Translations under genes and position numbers: made by a program | Part shown: positions 56,021 through 64,000 of the stretch, one piece after another | Layout of the letters: each line of letters opens with the position of its first letter | Position numbering within the stretch: position 1 is the first letter of the stretch | The notes under the pieces: model-generated | Told to the model about the DNA's origin: nothing | The model's database searches: none | What the model saw: only the letters and a program-made list of their open reading frames with translations | Assembly: GCA_016222805.1 (NCBI GenBank) | Contig: JACRQG010000009.1 | Location: 23,005-87,004 of the forward strand | Direction: 5' to 3' | Origin: Verrucomicrobiota bacterium | GTDB lineage: Bacteria; Verrucomicrobiota; Verrucomicrobiia; Opitutales; Opitutaceae | Length of the DNA: 64,000 nucleotides

Positions 56021-57202
56021 CTACTGGACGGTGAAGGCGAGCCTAACGACCGGCTCCTCGAGGCGCCGCGGGCCACCCTCCCGCAAATCCACGTCGAACC
56101 TCTTGCCGATGTTGTTGCCCGCGAGATCCTCGATCGTCGCCGCGACTCCGAGCCGGTAGTCGCCCCGCGACCAGGGAACGGCGGGGAAAAACCGCCAGCG
56201 GCGCTCCTGGTTCGTCAGCTCCGTCTCCCCGGAAACCACCTGCCCCGACGCCGTCTCCACGCGGATGAGCCGCCGCGCCAGGGCTTGATCCATCGGTTCG
56301 TCGAAATCGACGACGAGCGCGTCGCGGGTCGCGTCCACGGGCGCACGAATCTGCCAGCGCCGCGGATCGGGCGGATCTCGGTCCGCCAGTCCGGCCCGGA
56401 ACTTCTTCTCGAAGCGCTCGCGCAGCGGCCGGCCGGCGGCATCGCGCCATTCCGCCGCGATTTCGAGCGTGTATTCCCGGCCGGCCTCGAAAACGGGACC
56501 AAGATCCTCCAGCGGCTTCACGCCGCGCTTGATCCGGCCCGGGTCAATCAGGAGCGTGAGCCGGGTCATCGGCTGATCCCAAAGTTCCTCCTCGAGTTCG
56601 AGGAAGGGCAGTTCGATTTCCGCCCCGGATCCGCTCCGCAGCCGCAGGTGGCGGTAGGCGACTCCACGCGCCATCGGGGCGGAAAAATGCACGTAGAACT
56701 TGAGCTGATTCTCGGGGAGCGTGTCCGCGCTCGGAAAGATCTGCGTGACCACGGTGGACGGCGCGACGGCCTCCGCGGGCAGGCGAAACGGCGCCACCAG
56801 CGGCGTCGCGTCCGGGGCGGTGCGAAACTCGGCCCGATAGCGCAGGCCGCGCACGAGCGGAAAACGCGGCTCGAAACGGACCCGCGCCTCGTCGCGGTGC
56901 ATCGTACCGGCCATCGGCGGGATCTTCGCGCCACTCTCCTGTTCGGCGAACACCAGCAACGCGTCCGGCGGCAGTGCCCGCCCCAGACCCGGTGGCAAAC
57001 CCACCACTTCGACCCAGGCTGAGGGCCCGTTGCCCACCCATCGGATCTCGATTGGGGCGGCGTGGCCGGCGTTTGCAGCCGCCCCGCACCCAAGGATTCC
57101 CAGCAGGATTGTCCGCCACGCGAGCCGGAGGCTCACCCCAGCGCCGCCGGACCGGTCCGGGCCCGCAGGCGCCGGCACGGTCCGGCGGAACCGAATCCTC
57201 AC
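56021..57202 (-). CDS. Exported SbsA/Big_5-like protein, function unknown
   Basis: A 393-residue protein from a GTG that overlaps the stop of the preceding gene (GTGA). A hydrophobic signal-type segment (LAWRTILLGILGCGAAANA, about 27-46) follows a long basic N-region; an in-frame GTG at 57136 is an alternative start. The mature part is beta-rich, with repeated patterns such as LKFYVHFSAPMARG, DALVVDFDEPMDQALAR and YRLGVAATIEDLAGNNIGK. These are typical of Ig-like SbsA/Big_5 domains that bind or present surface proteins. No enzymatic motif was seen. It is coupled with the propeller-like gene upstream. Confidence 0.75.
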   Translation of the reverse strand: MRIRFRRTVPAPAGPDRSGGAGVSLRLAWRTILLGILGCGAAANAGHAAPIEIRWVGNGPSAWVEVVGLPPGLGRALPPDALLVFAEQESGAKIPPMAGTMHRDEARVRFEPRFPLVRGLRYRAEFRTAPDATPLVAPFRLPAEAVAPSTVVTQIFPSADTLPENQLKFYVHFSAPMARGVAYRHLRLRSGSGAEIELPFLELEEELWDQPMTRLTLLIDPGRIKRGVKPLEDLGPVFEAGREYTLEIAAEWRDAAGRPLRERFEKKFRAGLADRDPPDPRRWQIRAPVDATRDALVVDFDEPMDQALARRLIRVETASGQVVSGETELTNQERRWRFFPAVPWSRGDYRLGVAATIEDLAGNNIGKRFDVDLREGGPRRLEEPVVRLAFTVQ

Positions 57203-58305
57203 GGCAGCGCCATGGTCTCGAGATTGAGGGCGCGCCCGGCTCCCGTGCGCACCACCAGGGCGTGCCGCGCATCGAGGCGATCCAACTGCGCGACGCCGGC
57301 CCAGTCGATCTTCTCGAATTTCAAACCGTCGGTGTCACTCACCTTGGCGGTGATCGACTTGGCCGCGGGCGTAATCTGTTCGGCGGCCACCTTGATCACG
57401 CCTCGTGAACTATTTGCCATGAGCAGGTAGTCGCGGCCGTCCTTCTGGTAGACGATGATGTCGAGCGGGCGATTGCGATTGCCGAACTCCGCGATCGTCT
57501 TGCCGGTGATCCGGGCGCCGGGCTTCAACTCGCTCAGCGCAAACTGCACCAGCGGCGTGCAGGTGTAGGCCGCCAGGAGGTGCTGCTCTCCGCCGATCCG
57601 GTAAGGCACGAAGGTCCGCACGGGAGCGCGCGTCTCGAAGCGCCCATGGGCCCCGTGGTAGTTCTCCACCACGGTTCCCCGTTCGACCCGGCTGAACGGG
57701 AAGGGGATGGCCCGCAGGGTGGAAGAGAACTCCTCGTTGGACAGCCCCGCGACCAGCACGCGGCCATCGGCATAAGCCAGGTCGGTGATCGACTCGGTGC
57801 GCGGACTGCCGCCCTTGCGGCCGGCGGCGGGAGCGACATCGGCCGGGGCATCGGGGAGTTCGGCCCGCGCAAACCGTACCCGATCCAGCGCGACCAGTTC
57901 CGGCTGACCCTGGACATCCACCCGCACGAGCAGGGGCACGGCGTCCGGACCCCGTCCGCGCGACACCGCGAGATAGGCGCGCCGGGAGATGGGATTGACG
58001 GCCAGGTCCTCGATGATGACGTCGTCGGACTTGGTGCCAACGAGCGCCGCGATCTTCTCGTTGATCGCCTCCGCTCGAAGGGTGGCGGAACCGGAGGCCG
58101 GAGCCGTGTCGCCGGTCGCGACCGCGAGGATCGCCGCAGCCTTGGGATCGGCGATGAACAGTACGCCTTCGGGACCGAAGGCGAGCTGGCTGATGGACTT
58201 CAGTTCGACTTTGCCTTCCTGCATGCCGGCGGTGAGGCCGGCGCGAACGCTGGGAGCGAGGAGTCCAAGCGCGAGCAAACCAAGGGCGAGCGGAGATGAC
58301 TTCAT
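57199..58305 (-). CDS. Exported beta-propeller-like protein, function unknown
   Basis: 368 residues with a signal peptide (MKSSPLALGLLALGLLAPSV). The rest consists of repeated strand pairs with hydrophobic-Gly-x-Asp features (ISQLAFGPEGVLFIADPKAA, ITDLAYADGRVLVAGLSNEE, RPLDIIVYQKDGRDYLLMAN), which look like blades of an irregular beta-propeller. No catalytic motif is apparent. The ATG at 58305 starts the signal peptide; an upstream ATG (58380) would add 25 residues. Its stop overlaps the SbsA-like gene, so the two proteins may work as a pair outside the cytoplasm. The sulfatase gene lies 195 bases upstream. Confidence 0.72.
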   Translation of the reverse strand: MKSSPLALGLLALGLLAPSVRAGLTAGMQEGKVELKSISQLAFGPEGVLFIADPKAAAILAVATGDTAPASGSATLRAEAINEKIAALVGTKSDDVIIEDLAVNPISRRAYLAVSRGRGPDAVPLLVRVDVQGQPELVALDRVRFARAELPDAPADVAPAAGRKGGSPRTESITDLAYADGRVLVAGLSNEEFSSTLRAIPFPFSRVERGTVVENYHGAHGRFETRAPVRTFVPYRIGGEQHLLAAYTCTPLVQFALSELKPGARITGKTIAEFGNRNRPLDIIVYQKDGRDYLLMANSSRGVIKVAAEQITPAAKSITAKVSDTDGLKFEKIDWAGVAQLDRLDARHALVVRTGAGRALNLETMALP

Positions 58306-58500
58306 GGGAACAGGCGGTGGGGTGAAAGGGCCGGCGTAGGGGACACCGTCCCCGCGGGGGACCGCGGGGAGGCTTACCATTCGCCTCTCTTTCCCCGAGT
58401 CAACTCCACCGACCGTTTCCCGCGCGCGAAGGCGTCCTTCCCGCCACGCAGGGACCCTCGATTCGCGGTTCCCTGAACGTCTCGAACCCGCCCGTGGCGC

Positions 58501-60135
58501 CTATTTCGCCTTCTTCTTTTTCGCCGCCTTGGCAGCCGAAGGCGAAGCCAGCTGCGCCGCCTCGGGGATCCAGGTCAACTCGGGCCAGAGGGCCGGGCCG
58601 TCATTGGGCTGGGCGGGCCCCGGCGTGCTGCGGCCATTGGTTACGATGGCCGTCGCCTTGGCTTTCAGGAGTTCGACGACTTCAGGGTGCCGGTCGCAGA
58701 GATTCCTGGTTTCCCGCCAGTCGTCCTTCATGTCATAGAGTTCAAACGGGGGTTCGCCAGGCGGCGGGACGAGGAAGCGCGGCGCCAGGCTGCCGCCGGA
58801 GCCGCGGAAGAGGTTGAGTTTCCAGGGACCTTCGCGGATGGCAAAATAGCCGCTCGCCGCATGGTGTATGAGCGGACCTCGCAACGGCCGCGCAAAGTCG
58901 TCACCGCGCAGGGCGGGCAGGAGACTGAAGCTGTCTTCGCCGGCATTGGCCGGAAGCGTGGTGCCGACGATGTCCGCGCAGGTGGCGAAAAGATCCACCT
59001 GCCCCACCGGCTCGGTGCACACGCGGCCGGCACGGATGACGGCCGGCCAGCGCATCACGAACGGCACCCGATGGCCGCCTTCGTAGATGTCGCGCTTGCC
59101 GCCTTTCAGTTCGCCGTTGCTGGCGTGCCCGTAGGCGCGGGCGCGCTCCGCGTACCCATTCTCCGGGCCGTTGTCGCTGCTCTGGAAGACCAGCGTGTCG
59201 CGGGTGAGACCATGGTGGTCGAGGGCGGCTAGCACCTGGCCCACACGAAAATCGGTTTCGAGCATGAAGTCACCGTAGGCGCCGACCTGGCTCCGGCCCG
59301 CAAACTCCGGTGCGGCGCAGTGCGGCAGGTGCGGCGAGTTCAACGCCAGGTAGAGGAAGAACGGCCGGCCGGCCCGGGCCTCGGCGGCGTGGCGCGCGAT
59401 GTAGTCGACCGCCTTTTCCGTGCAGACGCGCAGGCAAATGTCGTCCCGGAACGACGGGGCAATCTCGATGTCGTCGGCGTTCTGCCGCGTCAGGTCGTAG
59501 GGCGGCAGGAAGCGGAACGTGTGGTGCTCGGGCACCTGCTTGCGATGCGTCCAGCGCGACGGCGGATCGGTCACGCGGTTGTTCTCGATGAAGGTGAGCA
59601 CGCCGTAGTTCATCGACGCCGGGATGCCGAAGTACTCGTCGAAACCGTGCTCGGTTGGTCCGTCGGTGATTGGCTGCGACCAGTCGCGGTGGCCGACCGT
59701 GCCGGGGAATTTCATGTTGAGATGCCACTTGCCAAACATCGCGGTGCGATAGCCGGCCGCGCGCAGCAGCGAGGCGACCGTCGGCCGTCCGCGCGCGATG
59801 AGGCAGTCGCCCTCGGCGTGCAGCACCCCGCTCTTCAAGGTCGTGCGCCAGCTGTAGCGGCCCGTGAGCAGCGCGTACCGCGACGGCGTGCATACCGTGT
59901 CCGCGCAGTGGCCGTCGGTGAACAGGATGCCCTCATGGGCAATCCGGTCGAGGTGCGGGGTGGCGAACCGGGCCTGCGGGTTGAGCCGGCTCATGTCCCC
60001 GTAGCCCTGGTCGTCGGTGTAGATCACCACGATATTGGGACGCGGCGCCGCCGCGGCGAGCCCGGCGGAGGAGCCGGCGGACCCGAGCAGGGCGAGGAGT
60101 CCCAGGCCGAAGCGGCGGCAGGAGCGGGTCTTCAT
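58501..60135 (-). CDS. Secreted type I sulfatase
   Basis: Alkaline-phosphatase-superfamily sulfatase, 544 residues, with a signal peptide (ATG at 60135). The first metal motif is YTDDQGYGD (Asp41-Asp42). The formylglycine site is CTPSRYALLTGRY (Cys82, C-x-P-x-R), so it needs formylglycine conversion for activity. GKWHLNM, HGFDEYFG and the KGGKRDIYEGGHRVP loop complete the active site. The C-terminus ends in a Lys-rich tail (KKKKAK). It probably desulfates polysaccharides; the exact substrate is unknown. No formylglycine-generating enzyme or anSME gene is in the window. Confidence 0.93.
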   Translation of the reverse strand: MKTRSCRRFGLGLLALLGSAGSSAGLAAAAPRPNIVVIYTDDQGYGDMSRLNPQARFATPHLDRIAHEGILFTDGHCADTVCTPSRYALLTGRYSWRTTLKSGVLHAEGDCLIARGRPTVASLLRAAGYRTAMFGKWHLNMKFPGTVGHRDWSQPITDGPTEHGFDEYFGIPASMNYGVLTFIENNRVTDPPSRWTHRKQVPEHHTFRFLPPYDLTRQNADDIEIAPSFRDDICLRVCTEKAVDYIARHAAEARAGRPFFLYLALNSPHLPHCAAPEFAGRSQVGAYGDFMLETDFRVGQVLAALDHHGLTRDTLVFQSSDNGPENGYAERARAYGHASNGELKGGKRDIYEGGHRVPFVMRWPAVIRAGRVCTEPVGQVDLFATCADIVGTTLPANAGEDSFSLLPALRGDDFARPLRGPLIHHAASGYFAIREGPWKLNLFRGSGGSLAPRFLVPPPGEPPFELYDMKDDWRETRNLCDRHPEVVELLKAKATAIVTNGRSTPGPAQPNDGPALWPELTWIPEAAQLASPSAAKAAKKKKAK

Positions 60136-60350
60136 GGCAACAATTCCGGTGGGGCGGGAGGAGAAGCACTTTCCGGAGCGCGGTGAATCGCGACCCGGCG
60201 GCGGCGGACCGTGGACAGTCAGCACCGCCTCCGGACGAACCGCAACACCCGCGGTTTCCATCGGGTCACTTCAGCCGCCGGATTGCCGCCGCCGCGAACC
60301 GGCGCAGATCCGCTCGCCCTCACCTCCGTCGCCCGCGGGCGCGGCGCAGC

Positions 60351-61490
60351 TCAGCGATTCTCGTGGACCACCTTCGCGGGCGGGAAGCCGTTGAAGTAGG
60401 TCGCGCTCGCGTGGCTGTAGGCGCCGATGTTGACGCTGTAGACGAGATCGCCGCGCTGCAGATCCGGCAGATTCTCTGCCATCGACACCACGTCGAGCGC
60501 GTCGCAGGTCGGGCCGAAGACCGAGCAGATCGAGGTCGGACCCTTCTTGAAGGCCTTCACCGGGTACTTGCAGTGATCGAAGATCACCCCGGAGTACGTG
60601 TGGTAGACGCCGTCGTTGATGTAGTAGCAGGTCTTGCCGTCGCGCACCGCCTTGCCGATGACCTCGGCCACGGAGGTGCCGCAGGGCGCGGCGAGGAACC
60701 GCCCCGGCTCGGCCAGCACCTGGATGTCCTTCGGGAAGAGGCGGTCGATCTCGGTGTTGATTACCTTGGCCAGTTCCTTGAACGGCTTCACCGTCTCGTC
60801 GTACCGCGCGGGGAACCCGCCGCCGATGTCGATCAGGTTCATCTTCGTGTAGCCGCGATCGCGCGCTTCCTGGAAGATGTTGGCGGTGAGCTGCAGCGCC
60901 TGGACGTAGTTCTCGAAGTTCGTCGTCTGGCTGCCGACGTGGAAGCTGATGCCCTCGACGGTGAGGCCGACGCGGTCGGCCTCGAGGATGAGGTCCACCG
61001 CCTCGCCCGGCAGCGCCCCGAACTTGGAGGACAACTCCACCATCGCGCCGGTGTTGGGCACCCGCAGCCGCAGCGCCAGCCCGGCGTTGGGAGCGTGCCG
61101 CTTGATTTTGTGAATCTCCTCCCGGTTGTCGAAGGTGACGAGCGGCTTGTACTGGTTCAGCTCCTCCAGCGTCGCGGTCGGCTTGGTCGGGTTGGCGTAG
61201 ATGATCTTGTCCCAGATCCAGTCCTGCCGCGCCTTCGCCGGCAGGTGCTTGATGTTCTCGTACACGATCATGAACTCCGGCATCGAGGCGACGTCGAAGC
61301 TCGCGCCCTCCTCGAACAGCGTGCGCACGATCATCGGATCGGAGTTCGCCTTCACCGCGTAGTAGACCTGCACGCGGGGAAGGTAGCGGCGGAACTCGCG
61401 GTACGCCTTCCGCAGCGCGTCGTGGTCGATCACGAACAGCGGGGTGCCGTGTTCCTTCGCAAGCTGCTTGAGCCGGGATTGGGAGATCAT
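60351..61490 (-). CDS. Ornithine/lysine-type decarboxylase (fold III, group IV PLP)
   Basis: 379-residue PLP enzyme of the eukaryotic-type ornithine decarboxylase family. The cofactor lysine is in YYAVKANS (Lys47). Further motifs are GISFHVGSQTTN, IDIGGGFPARYDE, the phosphate-binding LAEPGRF and FGPTCDALDVV with the catalytic Cys329, the position that distinguishes ODC-like decarboxylases. The likely reaction is ornithine to putrescine; lysine or both could also be substrates. It ends 215 bases before the sulfatase and lies 11 bases after the homospermidine synthase gene, so the pair is probably an operon making homospermidine. Confidence 0.9.
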   Translation of the reverse strand: MISQSRLKQLAKEHGTPLFVIDHDALRKAYREFRRYLPRVQVYYAVKANSDPMIVRTLFEEGASFDVASMPEFMIVYENIKHLPAKARQDWIWDKIIYANPTKPTATLEELNQYKPLVTFDNREEIHKIKRHAPNAGLALRLRVPNTGAMVELSSKFGALPGEAVDLILEADRVGLTVEGISFHVGSQTTNFENYVQALQLTANIFQEARDRGYTKMNLIDIGGGFPARYDETVKPFKELAKVINTEIDRLFPKDIQVLAEPGRFLAAPCGTSVAEVIGKAVRDGKTCYYINDGVYHTYSGVIFDHCKYPVKAFKKGPTSICSVFGPTCDALDVVSMAENLPDLQRGDLVYSVNIGAYSHASATYFNGFPPAKVVHENR

Positions 61491-61501
61491 GGGACGGAGC
61501 C

Positions 61502-62959
61502 TCAACCGGCGTCGGTGACGAGGAAGTTCTTGAACTGCCACGGATCGCGGAGATCGAGGTCCGGCTTGTTGTAGGCGGCGAAGGTCTGGTCGCGGTCCTT
61601 CAACGGCGTCCAGTCGGAGGCCTTGGAAATCCACTTGCCGAGGTACGGCTTGGCGATGCCGAGGACGTAGTCGTGCGGCAGCTCGTCCGGCACGACGACG
61701 CCGCGGTCCGGGTTCTCCATCATCCACATCGACGCCGCGACGACGGAGATGGCGACCTGCATCGTGGTCGCATTCTGGTGCGGCACCAGGCGGCGGGATT
61801 CCTCGATCGTGAGATCCGAGCCGATCCACCAGGAATTGTAGGCGTGCCCCATGATCAGGGCGCCGAGGATGTCGGACCCGCTCGTGATCTCGTCGTTCAT
61901 GATCCGCTGGTTGTGCACCAGGCGGTAGTTGTAGCCGCGCATCTCGTTGAGGGACGCGATGGCCTCGTCACACGGGCAATACGCGTAGTGCATCGTCGGC
62001 CGGTAAACGGCCTTCTTGCCGTCCCAGACCGTGAGCTTGTCGGAAATCGTGAACGCCTCGCCGTGGCGGACGACCATGCCGAGGATGTTGTAGTCCGGCA
62101 CCCAGGAGCGGACCCAGGTGTTGATGCCCATGCGCGCGAGGCAGATCTGGTTGCGCGGCCCTTCCCGGTGCTGGAAGGCGTGCGCCGGAAGCGTCTTCTC
62201 ATGCGTGCCCCACCCCATCTCCGCGGTGGTCGTGCCCTCCTCGCGGAAGCCTTCGATGCTCCAGGTGTTGACGAACTCGTCGACCCGCTTCGGCTGGTCG
62301 GTGATCTGGGTGTCGCGCTCCGAGCAGTGAATCACCTTCACACCCAGGGCCTGCGCCAGGAGGTTGAACCTCTGCTCCTGGATCAACGCGCCGACCTTCT
62401 CGGCGGTCCGCGCCTTGAGTTTCTTGTCGGCCAGCAGGCTCTGCCCGATGTCGATCAAGCCCTGCTTCACGAAGTGCGAGATGAGCCCTGGATTGGCGCC
62501 ATGCTCGATCACCGCGGTCGGGCCCTTGACCGGCCACTTCGCCAGCATCCGCCGCAGGTTCATGTGGCGCCAGTAGAGCGTCTTTTCCGTCGGGTGCTGC
62601 TTCCGGCCGGAGGCATACGGATCCCAGAGCTCGGTCGAGGTGTTGACGTAGAGCACGCCGTGGTCGTGGCACCACTGCAGGATTTCGCAGGCATCGATGT
62701 TCCAGGCGAGGTCGATCAACAGATCCCCGGCGCCGAGGTGCTGGCCGAGCAGGGACGCCATGTTTTCCTGCGTCACCCGGTCGCGCACGAAGCGCACGCC
62801 CTTGGCCGTCCAGCGCGCCAGCTTCGCGGACCGATCCTCGAAGTCCATCACGGTGACGTTCCGGGCCGGGACCTTGATGTGCTTGAAGAGAATCGGAAGG
62901 GTGCACTCGGCGACGGCGCCGTAGCCCACGAAGAGAATGCGCTGCTTGAATTCGATCAT
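61502..62959 (-). CDS. hss: Homospermidine synthase
   Basis: NAD-dependent enzyme that makes sym-homospermidine from two putrescines. The 485 residues match bacterial homospermidine synthases (about 477), members of the saccharopine dehydrogenase-like fold. The N-terminal dinucleotide-binding segment is ILFVGYGAVAECTLPIL (about 8-24). Family blocks include DLAWNIDACEILQWCHDHG, VIEHGANPGLISHFVKQGL and MGWGTHEKTLP. The ATG at 62959 starts MIEFKQRILFVGYG. Its downstream neighbour is an ODC-type decarboxylase, which supplies putrescine. Homospermidine-based polyamine synthesis is rarer than spermidine and would fit the lack of a spermidine synthase in the window. Confidence 0.9.
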   Translation of the reverse strand: MIEFKQRILFVGYGAVAECTLPILFKHIKVPARNVTVMDFEDRSAKLARWTAKGVRFVRDRVTQENMASLLGQHLGAGDLLIDLAWNIDACEILQWCHDHGVLYVNTSTELWDPYASGRKQHPTEKTLYWRHMNLRRMLAKWPVKGPTAVIEHGANPGLISHFVKQGLIDIGQSLLADKKLKARTAEKVGALIQEQRFNLLAQALGVKVIHCSERDTQITDQPKRVDEFVNTWSIEGFREEGTTTAEMGWGTHEKTLPAHAFQHREGPRNQICLARMGINTWVRSWVPDYNILGMVVRHGEAFTISDKLTVWDGKKAVYRPTMHYAYCPCDEAIASLNEMRGYNYRLVHNQRIMNDEITSGSDILGALIMGHAYNSWWIGSDLTIEESRRLVPHQNATTMQVAISVVAASMWMMENPDRGVVVPDELPHDYVLGIAKPYLGKWISKASDWTPLKDRDQTFAAYNKPDLDLRDPWQFKNFLVTDAG

Positions 62960-63091
62960 GATGCGTGTTCGGAGATGAGGTGAGCGTGACTGTGCGCAAG
63001 GCGCGCACGGCGAGACAAGAAATTTTGCACGCGCGACCGCGCGCGGTCGCGGCGAAAAGGTGGCGCCGACGCGGACCCGATCGGCGCCCGG

Positions 63092-64000
63092 TCAGAGCAA
63101 CCCGGCGGTTTCCTCGAAGCCGCACCAGAGATTCATGATCTGCACGGCCTGCCCGCTCGCACCCTTCACGAGGTTGTCCTCGGCCACGGTGAGGATGAAA
63201 TTTCCCGTGCGCGGATCGTGCACCGCTGACAGGTCGACGCGGTTCGTGCCGACGACATGGGCGGTGTCAGGCGTCTCACCCGTGGGCAGAACCTGGACGA
63301 AGGGGCGGCCCGCGTAGGCGGCGTTCCAGGCCGCGTACAGGCGGTCGATCCCGGCTCCGGCCGCCGCCGGCACGGTGATCGTGGTGGCGATGCCCCGGCG
63401 CATTGGTGCCAGGTGGGGGTTGAACTGAATGATCGTGGCGGCCCCGGTGTGCAGCGCGAGTTGCTCCTCGACCTCGGCGAGGTGGCGGTGCTTCACCAGC
63501 CCGTAGGCCTTGATGCTCTCGGCCCGCTCGACGTAGAGGTACATCTCCTCCGCCTTCTTGCCGGCGCCGCTGACGCCGCTGTAGGAGTTGACCACGATGT
63601 GCTCGCGCGTGACGACGCCGGCGCGGAGCAGCGGCACCAGGGGGACGAGGATGCTGGTCGGGTAGCAACCGGGAGCCGCCACCAGTTTCGCCTCGGTCTT
63701 CCAGGCGGGCGCGGTGAGCTCGGGCAGCACGAACCGCGCGGACGGCAGCAGTTCGGGGGCGTGGTGCTTGCCGTAGTACCGCTCGTAGGTCGCGAGGTCG
63801 GCGATGCGGAAATCGGCGCTGAGATCGATCACGCGCTTGCCGCCCGCGACGAGCGCCTGCGCGTAGGTGGCGGCGGCGCCATGCGGCAGCGCGAGGAAGA
63901 ACAGATCGATGTCGCTGGCCGCAAGGGCGGCCGCGTCGGAATCGGTAAAGGTCAACCCGCGATCCGCGCCGCGCACGCCGGGAATGACCGTAGCCAGGCG
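63092..64000 (-). CDS. argC: N-acetyl-gamma-glutamyl-phosphate reductase, 5' part outside window
   Basis: NADPH-dependent reductase of the third arginine step. The frame stays open to base 64000, so the N-terminus (dinucleotide-binding GxxGxxG) is outside; 302 residues are visible. The catalytic cysteine is in VAAPGCYPTSI (visible Cys112), followed by NSYSGVSGAGK, the substrate loop, and a normal C-terminus ending in the NLVKGASGQAVQIMNLWCGF block typical of type 1 ArgC. It is separated from homospermidine synthase by 132 bases on the same strand. Together with argB, argD, argF, argG and argJ it covers most of the arginine pathway. Confidence 0.95.
   Translation of the reverse strand, partial: RLATVIPGVRGADRGLTFTDSDAAALAASDIDLFFLALPHGAAATYAQALVAGGKRVIDLSADFRIADLATYERYYGKHHAPELLPSARFVLPELTAPAWKTEAKLVAAPGCYPTSILVPLVPLLRAGVVTREHIVVNSYSGVSGAGKKAEEMYLYVERAESIKAYGLVKHRHLAEVEEQLALHTGAATIIQFNPHLAPMRRGIATTITVPAAAGAGIDRLYAAWNAAYAGRPFVQVLPTGETPDTAHVVGTNRVDLSAVHDPRTGNFILTVAEDNLVKGASGQAVQIMNLWCGFEETAGLL

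Overview
The window is very GC-rich and almost fully coding. Its content suggests a member of the Verrucomicrobiota, probably an Opitutaceae-like bacterium. This is inferred from the mix of large secreted Ig-domain carbohydrate enzymes, a sulfatase, DUF1080, ceramidase-like and PqaA-like secreted proteins, a rhamnulokinase beside Lut proteins, and homospermidine synthesis. No marker such as 16S rRNA is present to prove it. Few start codons have a clear Shine-Dalgarno sequence.

Layout. 1-3409: a lactate-oxidation pair (lutB partial, lutA) divergent from rhamnulokinase rhaB, followed by a large polytopic membrane protein. 6160-13127: a 1.5 kaa secreted pectinesterase, divergent from an unrecognised secreted carbohydrate-enzyme-like protein. 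13634-18522: small secreted proteins, a DUF1080 hydrolase, and a tightly overlapping ABC ATPase / ABC-2 permease / VTT-protein operon. 18673-23407: three membrane-anchored enzymes (ceramidase-like, GH31, PHP phosphoesterase). 23901-30115: a HAD phosphatase, a sodium:solute symporter with a 53-residue partner, an APC permease and RecD2. 30318-33755: an FHA-cyclase, a PqaA-like protein and a ChaN-like lipoprotein. 33850-42688 (minus strand): a TPR protein, purU, a LysM lipoprotein, carB, a degenerate NtrC-like regulator and pilC. 42821-44423: tRNA-Gly, rsmE and rsmD.

44847-48966 is the most interesting block. A secreted protein built from about 18 Trp-Pro-Phe-like repeats overlaps mlaE, followed by mlaF and mlaD. 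It looks like an MCE lipid-transport operon with an unusual envelope partner. 49131-55941 and 63092-64000 hold nearly the whole arginine pathway (argG, argF, argD, argB, argJ, partial argC). carB supplies carbamoyl phosphate. An ornithine-type decarboxylase plus homospermidine synthase (60351-62959) drain ornithine into polyamine. A sulfatase and two secreted proteins of unknown function lie between.

Intergenic regions carry at least three families of dispersed palindromic repeats, several in head-to-head pairs (REPIN-like). No CRISPR array, insertion sequence, phage or rRNA was recognised.
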